Source of the DNA: an uncultured Actinoplanes sp. | Lineage (GTDB): Bacteria > Actinomycetota > Actinomycetes > Mycobacteriales > Micromonosporaceae | Assembly: GCA_934667465.1 (NCBI GenBank) | Contig: CAKUMG010000073.1 | Coordinates: 1-12,772, forward strand | Length of the DNA stretch: 12,772 nucleotides | Direction of reading: 5' to 3' | Shown: positions 6,901-11,110 of the stretch, in pieces | How positions within the stretch are numbered: the stretch's first letter is position 1 | Layout of the letters: every line of letters begins with the position of its first letter | Position numbers and translations under genes: made by a program | Notes under the pieces: generated by a model | Database searches by the model: none | Seen by the model: the letters and a program-made list of their open reading frames with translations, nothing else | Told to the model about the DNA's origin: nothing

Positions 6901-8211
6901 GTTCCCACCCACAGGCGCGGGCGTGTTTCCACCCACGGGCGCAGGAGTGTTTCCGCCCACGGGGGCGGGCACGTTCCCGCCCACCGGTGCAGGCGTGTTT
7001 CCGCCCACGGGCGCTGGCACGTTCCCGCCGAGCGGCGCAGGAGTGTTTCCTCCCACCGGCGCAGGAGTGTTTCCTCCCACCGGTGCGGGCACGTTTCCGC
7101 CGGCCGGGGCGGGTCCGCCTGCCGGGCCCGGGCCGCGGGTCTCGTTGAGCGGCGGCGTTTCGCTGTAGGGCGGCGGCGAGCCGCTCGGGGGCGGCGGAGT
7201 CGCGGCGGCGCCCGGGGGCGTTTCGCTGTAGGGCGGCGGAGGGCTGCCGGCCGGTGGGGGCGGGCCGGTCACCGAGGTCGGGGGCGGCTGGTTCTTGAGG
7301 TCGTCGTAGCTCGGCGGCGGTGGCAGGTTGCCGGCGTCCGACCCGGGGCCGTACGAGTGGCCGAACTTGTCGGCCCCCTGCTGGGCCATGCCGCCGATGA
7401 TGGACGACGACATGGTGGCGAGGGGGTTGAAGTCGCCGCCGATCATCATCATGAAGAGGCCCTCGAAGAGGGTCTCCGCGAGTGCCGACAGGATTTCCTG
7501 GGCGATGATGCTGTTGCCGAGTTTGGGATAGAACTTGCCCGCGATCTGGTGGACGCCGGAGACGCCCGCGCCGATGAAGAGACCGCCGGCGAAGGAGAGC
7601 GCCAGGTCCTCGTAGTCGATCTCGGTGCGGTTGCCCTCGGCGACCTGGGCGAGCTGCGCGGCGAGGCCCTGCCAGACCTCCTCGAGGCCCTCCTGGATGC
7701 CCTCGAACATCATCCGCATGAGCATGTTGCGCAGGCGCATCTGCAGGAAGTCGATGAGCTGCTGGACGATCTGCCGGCCGATGGTGATCAGCGCGGGCAC
7801 CGCCGCCGCGCCGAAGCCCGAGGCCATGGCGATCGCGATCTCGACGACCTGGGTGAAGGCCGCGATCACGATGTTGTACTGGGTGGACTCCGAGTCGAGC
7901 GCGAATTCGTACGCCGCGCCGCCCAGCGCGTTCGAGATGTTCGCGCCGTCGGGCACGTACTGGGTGATCTGGCCCTGGTATTGACTGAAGGCCTGTGCCG
8001 CCGGGCCTTCCAGGCTTCCGGAGAGCACCCCGCCCAGGCCTGCCGTGGCCGACATGCCGTTGAGCAGCTGGCTGCTGAAGTTGTAGAGCTCGTCGCCCAT
8101 GGCGCGCAGCGCCGTCGGGTCGGCCTCCGGGAACTGCTCGCCGGTGGTGTAGAGGATGGCGTCGTACGCCCACTGCCACTCGGGGTCGTTGGGTATGTGG
8201 AAGTCAGGCAT
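1..8211 (-). CDS. Giant multidomain T7SS polymorphic toxin-like protein (partial, C-terminus beyond window)
   Basis: At least 2737 residues, open without any stop to the left edge. The start is well defined: an in-frame TGA lies at 8224-8226 and the ATG at 8209-8211 is the first start codon after it. No Shine-Dalgarno is visible, so translation is probably coupled to the upstream gene, whose stop is 20 bases away. Order seen: WXG100-like/CpnT-like helical domain (about 1-285); proline-rich PPxY segment (290-350); 15 x 8 GGN repeats (367-486); 15 x 8 PAPQTGQT repeats (509-628); Pro/Thr-rich linker (to about 810); acidic Ser/Thr/Asp linker (to about 1030); Tox-PL-like papain fold (about 1060-1228); zincin 1 (about 1257-1450); GT-A-like 1 (about 1470-1858); OTU-like (about 1960-2140); zincin 2 (about 2193-2400); GT-A-like 2 (from about 2409). 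Known family logic: such N-terminal domains direct export by T7SS, and the C-terminal enzymes act in a target cell or on the cell surface. Cys1107 is the only cysteine. Export and toxicity are inferred. Confidence 0.93.
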   Translation of the reverse strand, partial: MPDFHIPNDPEWQWAYDAILYTTGEQFPEADPTALRAMGDELYNFSSQLLNGMSATAGLGGVLSGSLEGPAAQAFSQYQGQITQYVPDGANISNALGGAAYEFALDSESTQYNIVIAAFTQVVEIAIAMASGFGAAAVPALITIGRQIVQQLIDFLQMRLRNMLMRMMFEGIQEGLEEVWQGLAAQLAQVAEGNRTEIDYEDLALSFAGGLFIGAGVSGVHQIAGKFYPKLGNSIIAQEILSALAETLFEGLFMMMIGGDFNPLATMSSSIIGGMAQQGADKFGHSYGPGSDAGNLPPPPSYDDLKNQPPPTSVTGPPPPAGSPPPPYSETPPGAAATPPPPSGSPPPYSETPPLNETRGPGPAGGPAPAGGNVPAPVGGNTPAPVGGNTPAPLGGNVPAPVGGNTPAPVGGNVPAPVGGNTPAPVGGNTPAPVGGNVPAPVGGNTPAPVGGNTPAPLGGNTPAPVGGNTPAPLGGNTPAPVGGNTPAPVAPPVASVGSGLPGFETTSPAPVEVQTPAPQAGQTPAPQTGQTPAPQTGQTPAPVEAQTPAPQTGQTPAPQTGQTPAPQTGQTPAPVEAQTPAPQAGQNPAPQTGQTPAPQTGQTPAPQAGQTPAPQPGQTPAPQTGQTPAPQAAPAPAPAPTPVNVPQAPPAPVAGNVQVPDGAQTPAPNTVTAPPAPVQAGTVPAAVDIPAGQNVDVPADGTTRPGATPTAVPPTGTTPIAVPQTGTASDTAPPTGTTPSATAPAPGTTAPATGTVAPTTGTVTPTPDAVAPAPGVTAPAPGAVAPTTGAAGPAPGATTANTPAPAGQQAGPARSPESPTTPAGSQGPTSGRASSGDLPPLSTVVPPATSDVAPATGSDFSVDLGDSAVSPVGSDTDTSSDTGIPLDSTRDNVPVAAEPAPATQPSPDTRPGTDATPAPQTTTAYGSPDVTMTDAPTDTTTSPENNTGTGPNNTGTDTDTGTSQNDNTSTDLDTEMADAPPAPESSTATEAPPTPESTADDTRDSNTSTELDTEMTDAPAPKPSAYSENLLDLQQQNAPNDQIVAARIALLDHVSFTPSPDMPKIIAANANPDPDTRPDQATVLNDLFPGLKEINPNKLGLLDENCHITVQIVDDMLAGKPGRTAPKSGKIPDLKTLEQRMGGRFSTAGALPDLVRTVDALPPGSRGVVAVEFANHGHLFNVVKLPSGHVVFVDGQSGELAVLPGPDQLKVSHFMPTFVPGGVQVTAPPAATNTAFGATAFATSVDVVELPPVAGGVPDVVTASYQDAGLPPPATDAPRPNLGRIDGHIGFDHEVRNGRPEYTVRVHLNPRDDAARARQPEVETRTRDAVNQAFNQGPGLNVTVEFVTDPAAAHTTIDLFGQDAPRTTQTEWSTDTPGTTLAHEIGHYLGLPDEGRDNRVLSRAPDGPDSLMAGGSQVTLGHVDQISQVTDAVLPPDRGDAAPNPVTRPERDPGSLGSRPAPTLVRSGHNPAFQSLVQNRTPITADNFFAARDQLVNDGNDMGFVVNITAKASEAGQLPQVLNSIRAGLDPDTKVAFVVGFNTTDGNATPTLQQTVDQAVQSTQNLDFPVAVTGHLVPLSSGKFQFGDARNAVLTSDATTSAIDAMASHQDPAQRRYPYVAIQDFDTGIRTTPSGIHVFDQMQQNTAVEDDAPARPLMLAGGYRAGDPAQLVADTRTRLEGELAKTDDPGQLQKIGNAIAALDDPGTAAEFVDRFNRAVTDDMQTRDRQAEIHPLLPYAPEPNLFIDGLVTRADDNVRFGPGGAEFNQLGESLNRAYASELAVDAGYESLSQVPADILNGDIKTDAENNRHEVRGQAFLVDYTGAAVSTDLSRLAADLILGKTLPQTHTNLSTVPDRFFGYDPGNPRRGGPKGAKAAKAGIGLSPYAVANSSTPNAYVKPVRQPAPGSQNTSWTDQLSKEQRKQLGGAAKNTLNPSISLGVPGTGTAIGLSPDQKLYAAHQLALSNTANTVRQDFTNSQAVVANGRHEARDGLPQSQINIRPDSLYGALQQQTGISAAQIRRQTLDTGRRADGPLLEQMAHRRTDNPYDGGHFVTAAIAPPRPFTFRHTPEPGVDDVREQQQSRAAHDVVTDVAAHALGVNIVVHDSRGEQTFRAPGATRTVHVTQGLDSNKRVNYTPFTSTMPAPRSTNPAPAPNTSTPTDPYANQRAATPPRHANTSAYDVIERAPIAHGVPDVVARSYAEAGLDAPVTDRPRINLDHYDGPIAYDHRAFDGVQDFTVKVHLNPQDDTARNQEADVRNRVQNAVNLAFNGGHQIGNDKLNVHVEFVTDPADAHADVKLYGADAPPTDQTNWSTQGSDNDFAHEIGHYLGLRDEYVDGLRVFNKTENSANVHQGNSLMTDSTPELQQRHLDQVAAVARTELTDNNTPVDHNLDATRPAPPPSVPGGHNAAFDRLISRQLNVTPGSYQQTRDRLIRDNAPMAFVVNVMVPASDVGNLPRVLRSITAGLDPDTRVAFVVGVNTAGSKPGSELRNAVGQAVQLAATMDVPIAVTGHAVGTNSSTGAFMYGRGRNAVLGSPETAAAVQALAAGDTYPYVSFQDFDSGARTTPSGRHIFDQLGAMTDGRGNDPNRPLMLSGGYRIGDPDRLVADTRHRLEKALATSSSSPERKKLREAIARLNDPGNRARFVADFSAAISDDMQTRDRQRQIHPLLPYAPEPNLFVDGLLVRGNPDVRFGDGAAEFGQLSTNLNRAYAQELAADYGYPSVQHLSPEMLQG
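1012..1638 (-). other. Zincin (metzincin-like) metalloprotease domain, copy 2
   Basis: Residues about 2193-2400. HEIGHYLGLRD gives His2325, Glu2326, His2329, Gly2332 and Asp2335, with a Met-turn candidate NSLMTDS (Met2360). It opens, like copy 1, with GVPDVV and a Ser-Tyr-x-x-Ala-Gly-Leu segment. All ligands are conserved, so both copies look functional. Confidence 0.75.
1792..2334 (-). other. OTU-like fold, probably catalytically degenerate
   Basis: Residues about 1960-2140. RPDSLYGAL resembles the OTU catalytic-helix motif (DCLFxAL) but has Ser2005 where Cys is expected. It ends in AAHALGVNIVVHD, then VHVTQ and VNYTPF, resembling the OTU late strands, with Asn in place of the usual His of HYxP. 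Both expected catalytic residues seem absent, so it may be a binding module or a Ser variant. Similarity is judged by eye. Confidence 0.38.
2638..3806 (-). other. GT-A glycosyltransferase-like domain, copy 1
   Basis: Residues about 1470-1858. Seen: MGFVVNITAKAS followed by a helix and KVAFVVGFNT (resembling the two first strands of a GT2/GT-A fold), an RNAVL segment, then YPYVAIQDFDTG with D1625-F-D1627 as a DxD metal/nucleotide-sugar motif. TTPSGIHVFDQ follows, and later IHPLLPYAPEPNLFIDGL. The order of strands and the DxD are what suggest a glycosyltransferase. No named family is recognised, so this is a fold-level inference. Confidence 0.42.
3862..4446 (-). other. Zincin (metzincin-like) metalloprotease domain, copy 1
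   Basis: Residues about 1257-1450. HEIGHYLGLPD gives His1384, Glu1385, His1388, Gly1391 and Asp1394, fitting HExxHxxGxxD. A Met-turn candidate (DSLMAGG, Met1413) lies 29 residues after the first His. Upstream beta-rich sequence (YTVRVHLNP ... NVTVEFVTDP) fits the zincin N-terminal sheet. Asp takes the third-ligand place, as in a subset of metzincins. All predicted zinc ligands are present. Confidence 0.75.
4530..5034 (-). other. Papain-fold Tox-PL-like domain (glutamine deamidase/protease type)
   Basis: Residues about 1060-1228. A Leu-Phe-Pro-Gly-Leu-x-x-Ile-Asn-Pro segment leads into DENCHITVQ with Cys1107, then a Gly-rich linker, NHGHLFNVV with His1179, and VFVDGQSG with Asp1195. This Cys / GHxFNVV / VDGQ series is the signature of the Tox-PL papain-like toxin domains (Pfam 'papain fold toxin 1, glutamine deamidase'). 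The triad is complete, so an active thiol enzyme is plausible. Substrate unknown; deamidase versus protease cannot be decided from sequence. Confidence 0.72.
5152..5310 (-). repeat. Duplicated acidic linker motif NTST[DE]LDTEM[AT]DAP
   Basis: Two copies of a 14-residue motif lie 117 bases (39 residues) apart, at about 5269-5310 and 5152-5193. The surrounding linker is rich in Asp, Ser, Thr and Glu and immediately precedes the papain-fold domain. It is a flexible acidic hinge between the repeat stalk and the enzymatic half; no function can be assigned. Confidence 0.8.
5800..6105 (-). repeat. Degenerate Pro/Thr/Gly-rich repeats (PTGTTP, APTTGTV, APAPGAV)
   Basis: About 100 residues of the giant protein made of imperfect 8-11 residue motifs such as PPTGTTPIAVP, APTTGTV and APAPGAV. 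This looks like an older, diverged continuation of the two regular 24-bp arrays. It is low-complexity linker with no sign of a folded domain. Confidence 0.75.
6328..6687 (-). repeat. Tandem 24-bp array, 15 units encoding PAPQTGQT / PAPVEAQT
   Basis: Fifteen 24-bp units encode residues 509-628, followed by a partial unit (PAPQAA). The consensus is PAPQTGQT. Units 1, 5 and 9 instead carry Val-Glu (PAPVEVQT or PAPVEAQT), with the Glu codon at 6673, 6577 and 6481. They are exactly 96 bases apart, so a four-unit higher-order repeat is embedded in the array. A 22-residue non-repeat linker separates it from the GGN array. Confidence 0.95.
6754..7113 (-). repeat. Tandem 24-bp array, 15 units encoding PAP[VLA]GGN[TV]
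   Basis: Fifteen contiguous 24-bp units, counted from the in-frame Asn codon recurring every 24 bases from 6757 to 7093. They encode residues 367-486 of the giant protein. Units vary mostly at two places: Val/Leu/Ala before GGN and Thr/Val after it. The nucleotide units are near-identical, which favours slippage and length variation between strains. Structure is probably an extended, polyproline-II-like spacer. Confidence 0.95.
7357..8211 (-). other. N-terminal WXG100-like (CpnT-N-type) trafficking domain of the giant protein
   Basis: Residues about 1-285. An opening of the type DPEWQWAY is followed by helices rich in Ala, Gln and Leu, with a Gly-Leu-Gly-Gly turn near residue 70. A long amphipathic or hydrophobic stretch follows (Ile/Ala-rich, about residues 115-160), then Met/Leu-rich helices. 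This matches the helical N-terminal modules that open large actinobacterial T7SS toxins such as CpnT. Assignment is by overall pattern, not by alignment. Hydrophobic segments near residues 120-150 and 205-260 could pack against a WXG100 partner or enter a membrane. Confidence 0.6.
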
Positions 8212-8231
8212 GGTCGACGGGTGTCAGCTGA

Positions 8232-9647
8232 TCAGATCAGCGGGGTGGGCGTGCCGTCCGCCGAGTAGGAGAGGACCAGCGGCTGGTAACCGGGCGCGGT
8301 GGGGTCGACGGCGGGGTTGTCCTTGACCACGAAGAACTGCCGGTCGCCGGGGTTGAGGACCTGGCCGTCCGGGGTGGTGACCGGCGTGCCGGCGAGCGGG
8401 GTCACCGACTCGTAGAGGTTGGCGTCGACGCGGGTGTTGCCGTCCTCGAACGGGTTGAGCGCCTGCAGGCGGTAGCCCTCCGGCAGCGGCTCCCCGCCGA
8501 CGTAGGCGGTCGAGTACTCCGGCGCGGACATGTACGAGGAGATGGCCGGCATCGCCGGGGTCATGGCCGCGAAGCTGGACGTCGGCTGGAGGGGGAGTGC
8601 CGCTTCCCGGGCGATCATCGGCTCACCCAGGAGCGCGGGCTGGATCCGGGCCACCGATTCGGTCGGTTCCAGGGGCATCATCGGCTCGGCCTTGAGTGCG
8701 GGTTGGACCCGGGCCACCGTTTCGACCGGTTCGGTCACCTCGCCCGGGGTGATCAGCTCACCCTGGGCAAGCACGCCGCGCTGCATCGGCATTGTGCCCT
8801 GGGTCGGCTCGAGCGGCGTCAGCAATTCGCCCTGGACGCGAACCCCCTGTTTCATCGGCAGGAGAGGGGTGAGCGGCTCACGCTCCGTGAGGACACCTTG
8901 CTCCAGCGGGAGCAAACCGCGGGTGGGCTCGAGAGCATCCATCCGCTTGCTCGCCATGAAGACCCGCGGGCTCTCGCCCTCGACGGCCGGATCCTCGTCC
9001 CGGCCGACGACGGCGCCTCGGCGCAGCTCACCGGCCATCATCGGCTGGAGCGGCGTCCGGCCCTGGACGCGCTCGCCGACCACCATGCTCTTGGTCGCCG
9101 TGAAGCCCTCCTGGCCGTCACCCTCGCCCTCGGGATTCTCGCCGGGGTTGTAGGTCATGCCCTTCACCCGCATGGCAGGCTGGAGCATCGCCGGCTGCTC
9201 GCTGGTGTAGGCGGGCAGCAGCGGCTCCTTGGCGGTGATCTCGCCGCTTACGAAGGCCGGCTGCTCCTTGGCGAGCATGGCACGGCGGGCGAGCGGCTGG
9301 CCGGACAGGTTCTCGTCGAAGTCGCGCGCCATCTTCTCGCCGGCTTCCCGGGCGCCCTCGTCGACGTCGCGGTACATCTGGCCGCTCGCGCGCAGCCCCT
9401 CGGCGACGTAGTTGAGGGTGCCCTTGACGCCGCCGACCAGCGAGTCGAGGTTGTCGAGCCCCTTCAGGAACTTCTCCGAGAACGCCTTGCCCATGTCGTC
9501 GTCGCCCCAGGCCTTGCCGTAGCGATCACGGAGCGAGGCGAGCTGCGTCACGTACTGCTCGTAGAGCTCGACCTGTTGGGCGTATGCCTCGCCGGTGGCG
9601 ATGACGCCTTCCGGGTTGACCCAGAGGCGGCCGGTGGGGAGGCTCAT
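8232..9647 (-). CDS. EspC/WXG100-type T7SS protein with long repetitive C-terminal tail
   Basis: 471 residues. The first ~115 form a helical hairpin of EspC/WXG100 type: VNPEG near the N-terminus, a turn AWGDDDMGKAF (Trp47-Gly48), and YRDVD at residues 92-96, which fits the YxxxD/E T7SS export signal. Residues ~120-365 are an unusual tail with imperfect repeats (LEPT, QGVL/QPAL, GELLTP). A compact C-terminal part follows (LNPFEDGNTRV ... DGQVLNPGDRQFFVVKDNP) that looks folded and beta-rich. The start overlaps the stop of the YbaB-like gene as ATGA (9644-9647), and its own stop lies 20 bases before the giant gene, so the three are an operon with coupled translation. Likely role, by position: secretion partner or chaperone of the giant effector. 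Contains no cysteine. The tail is not a recognised domain. Confidence 0.9.
   Translation of the reverse strand: MSLPTGRLWVNPEGVIATGEAYAQQVELYEQYVTQLASLRDRYGKAWGDDDMGKAFSEKFLKGLDNLDSLVGGVKGTLNYVAEGLRASGQMYRDVDEGAREAGEKMARDFDENLSGQPLARRAMLAKEQPAFVSGEITAKEPLLPAYTSEQPAMLQPAMRVKGMTYNPGENPEGEGDGQEGFTATKSMVVGERVQGRTPLQPMMAGELRRGAVVGRDEDPAVEGESPRVFMASKRMDALEPTRGLLPLEQGVLTEREPLTPLLPMKQGVRVQGELLTPLEPTQGTMPMQRGVLAQGELITPGEVTEPVETVARVQPALKAEPMMPLEPTESVARIQPALLGEPMIAREAALPLQPTSSFAAMTPAMPAISSYMSAPEYSTAYVGGEPLPEGYRLQALNPFEDGNTRVDANLYESVTPLAGTPVTTPDGQVLNPGDRQFFVVKDNPAVDPTAPGYQPLVLSYSADGTPTPLI
8553..9059 (-). repeat. Imperfect Pro/Gln/Glu repeats in the tail of the EspC-like protein
   Basis: Residues about 197-365. 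Recurring cores are LEPT or LQPT (residues 239, 279, 327, 353) and LEQGVL, MKQGVR, MQRGVL, VQPALK, IQPALL, often followed by GE-L-(I/L)-TP. Spacing is irregular (about 17-48 residues), so these are degenerate protein repeats, not a fresh DNA tandem array. Confidence 0.75.
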
Positions 9648-10060
9648 CGCTGCGCCCGGCCCTGGTTGAGCATCTCGCGGACGCTGGTGACCATGCGCGG
9701 CTGCTCCGGCAGAAACGCGTCGGCTCCGGCGGTGCCCCGGACCAGCGCCTGGGCGTCCATGCCGTCCGGGAGCATCGGGGCGAGGGTGGCGGCGGCCTGC
9801 TGCATCACGTCCTCCTTCGCCTCGGCGTACGTCGTCATGATCAGTTCTGTGAGGTCGGCCGGGGTGAGCCGCTTGTGCGCACCGGTCGGGAACTTGATGT
9901 CCGTCATGACACCGTTCTGACCGACTGTGATCGTTACCTCACGGCGTGGCGAGGTGGCGGTGGCCGTCAGGGCGCGCATCTTGCCCTGCAGGTCGCTGAG
10001 GCTGTTGCGCTGCTTCTGGTAGTCCTCGAACAAGCTCTCGATGCGATCGCTGAAGTTCAT
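9644..10060 (-). CDS. YbaB/EbfC-family protein
   Basis: 138 residues from the ATG at 10058-10060. This start is chosen because AAGGAGG (10069-10075) sits 8 bases upstream; an in-frame GTG at 10078 would overlap that site and is unlikely. Features: an N-terminal helix with Glu/Gln/Lys/Leu pattern (residues 5-35), a beta segment REVTITVGQNGVMTDIKF typical of the YbaB fold, then a helix beginning with LTPADL. The family includes nucleoid-associated DNA-binding proteins. In actinomycete T7SS toxin loci such genes commonly precede an EspC/WXG100 gene, where the function is unclear. The C-terminal ~45 residues are longer than the E. coli YbaB core. First gene of the leftward operon, with a 4-base ATGA overlap to the next. 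Confidence 0.85.
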   Translation of the reverse strand: MNFSDRIESLFEDYQKQRNSLSDLQGKMRALTATATSPRREVTITVGQNGVMTDIKFPTGAHKRLTPADLTELIMTTYAEAKEDVMQQAAATLAPMLPDGMDAQALVRGTAGADAFLPEQPRMVTSVREMLNQGRAQR

Positions 10061-10068
10061 CCGCCCCG

Positions 10069-10075
10069 CCTCCTT
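10069..10075 (-). promoter_or_regulatory. Strong ribosome binding site AAGGAGG
   Basis: Perfect anti-16S match on the minus strand, 8 bases before the ATG at 10060. It decides the start of the YbaB-like gene and appears to be the only good ribosome binding site of the leftward operon. Confidence 0.85.
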
Positions 10076-10281
10076 CACGTCGATTGATCAGTGAAGACGT
10101 TCCGGGGTCCGCACGCTAGACCCTCCGGCTTTCCGGGGCATAAACGTGCAGCGAATTTTCCCCATGGCCGCCCTCGCCGAGGGCCGCGGAGGCGGGCGGA
10201 CGGGCGAGGCCGTGCACTCTTGGCCCGACTTTCGGACATCCGATGCGGTTCGGGTTGCCCTTCACCTACCGGTTTCATCAA

Positions 10282-10324
10282 GACTCTTCACTGCCCGCGG
10301 CGGACGACTCTTCTCTGCCGGGCG
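10282..10324 (+). repeat. Imperfect direct repeat upstream of the esx pair
   Basis: GACTCTTCACTGCCCGCGG (10282-10300) recurs 24 bases later as GACTCTTCTCTGCCGGGCGG (10306-10325). The first ten to twelve bases are near-identical. It lies about 60-105 bases before the first WXG100 start, in a position suitable for a regulator-binding site or 5' leader. Function is inferred from position only. Confidence 0.55.
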
Positions 10325-10373
10325 GCACGCGACAACGCCGGACGGCATCAACCGAGCCGACGGCACCCGACGT

Positions 10374-10379
10374 GAGGAG
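10374..10379 (+). promoter_or_regulatory. Ribosome binding site deciding the GTG start
   Basis: GAGGAG lies 7 bases before GTG 10387 and 13 before ATG 10393; the spacing favours the GTG, adding two residues (Met-Thr) to the protein. Confidence 0.6.
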
Positions 10380-10386
10380 CACGGCT

Positions 10387-10707
10387 GTGACCATGCCGAC
10401 CGTTCAAACCAGTGAAGAGGGCATGCAGCGTGCTGCCCAGGAGTTCTCCAACAAGGCGCAGGAGTTCACCGGCCAGCTGCAGGCCGTGAACACGCAGATG
10501 GGCACCCTGCAGTCCTCCTGGACCGGCCAGGCGTCGGCCGGCTTCAACCAGGCGATGGACAGCTGGGAGGCGGCCTTCCAGAAGGTCATCACCGAGCTCA
10601 TCAACATGCTCGACGTGATGGGCGTGACCACCAAGGGTTACACCGCGGCCGAGGACGAGGCTGCCAGCACCGCCGCCTCCTTCGGTGCGGCTCTTCCGGG
10701 CATCTGA
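10387..10707 (+). CDS. WXG100 family protein (EsxA/EsxB-like), first of a pair
   Basis: 106 residues from the GTG at 10387. GAGGAG (10374-10379) is 7 bases upstream, so GTG is preferred to the in-frame ATG at 10393 (13 bases away). The WXG motif is Trp45-Thr-Gly47 in the turn between two helices (QSSWTGQASAGF), and Tyr85-TAA-Glu89 gives a YxxxE export signal. The size is typical of the ~100-residue family. Such proteins form antiparallel four-helix dimers exported by T7SS. The second WXG100 gene 92 bases downstream is the likely partner. The long upstream extension in the same frame is not coding. No cysteine. Confidence 0.92.
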   Translation: MTMPTVQTSEEGMQRAAQEFSNKAQEFTGQLQAVNTQMGTLQSSWTGQASAGFNQAMDSWEAAFQKVITELINMLDVMGVTTKGYTAAEDEAASTAASFGAALPGI

Positions 10708-10799
10708 GCCTCTCCGGCTCACGCTCAGCAAGCGACTTCCATCGCCCGGTGGCGCCCCGCCATCGCTAGGCGACCTCTTTTGGCAGGGAAAGGACTGAA

Positions 10800-11102
10800 G
10801 TGTCGAACTACGCGTTCAACTTCCAGCAGGCCGACGCCGTGCTGCACGACATGAACCGGATCAACGGTCAGATCAAGTCGGGTCTGGCCGAGATGGAGCG
10901 GACCGTCGAGACCAGCCTCCAGGACTGGACCGGTGCGGCGCAGCAGCAGTACTACGTCTCGAAGGCCGCCTGGAACAACTCGGCGAACCAGATGACCGTC
11001 TACCTGGACCAGGCCCGGATCACCCTGCTGCAGATCTCGGACAACTACGGCACCACCGAGTCGCGTCACGCGCAGATCTGGAACGACGTCCGCGGCGGCT
11101 GA
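10800..11102 (+). CDS. WXG100 family protein (EsxA/EsxB-like), second of a pair
   Basis: 100 residues from GTG 10800, with AAAGGA (10789-10794) 5 bases upstream. The helix-turn-helix hairpin carries Trp43-Thr-Gly45 (LQDWTGAAQQQYY). Tyr83-GTT-Glu87 fits the YxxxE signal near the C-terminus. This is a standard WXG100 length and layout, and it forms a probable heterodimer with the preceding gene. Both partners carry a YxxxE, whereas in the best-studied mycobacterial pairs the signal sits on one partner. No cysteine. The 92-base gap to the upstream gene has no evident terminator, so co-transcription is likely. Confidence 0.92.
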   Translation: MSNYAFNFQQADAVLHDMNRINGQIKSGLAEMERTVETSLQDWTGAAQQQYYVSKAAWNNSANQMTVYLDQARITLLQISDNYGTTESRHAQIWNDVRGG

Positions 11103-11110
11103 TTCCCGTC

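Larger units (their letters stand above)
10061..10386. promoter_or_regulatory. Divergent intergenic region holding promoters for both clusters
   Basis: 326 bases without a credible gene between the divergent YbaB-like and first WXG100 starts, so both promoters must lie here or the clusters are read from elsewhere. A local AT-richer patch is at 10138-10162. Weak candidates only: rightward TTGCCC (10255-10260) with AAGACT (10280-10285, 19-base spacer); leftward TAGCGT (10118-10113) without a good -35. A 6-bp hairpin GCCCTC/GAGGGC sits at 10170-10184. No consensus promoter can be named with confidence. Confidence 0.5.

Noticed and set aside
6328..7113. Possible CRISPR array
   Set aside because: Units are contiguous 24-mers with no unique spacers and are read in frame as protein repeats.
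6278..7168. Plus-strand GAGVFPPT/GAGVCPVC repeats resembling PE-PGRS or cuticle proteins
   Set aside because: Antisense reading of the two 24-bp arrays. The minus-strand frame is continuous with the domains on both sides.
5735..8179. Minus-strand open frame of 814 codons
   Set aside because: It is in another frame of the same strand and gives low-complexity Arg/Gly/Pro sequence. The true frame begins at 8211 and contains the recognisable N-terminal domain.
4570..8268. Plus-strand open frame of 1232 codons
   Set aside because: Same codon-register complement of the minus-strand gene; Arg-rich, no family features.
10243..10386. Longer start for the first WXG100 gene
   Set aside because: The extension has no ribosome site and no helical WXG100 character. 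GAGGAG before GTG 10387 and the family's usual length support the short form.
10708..10799. Terminator between the two WXG100 genes
   Set aside because: Only weak pairing (AGCGA/TCGCT flanks) and no compact stem. Paired esx genes are expected to be co-transcribed.
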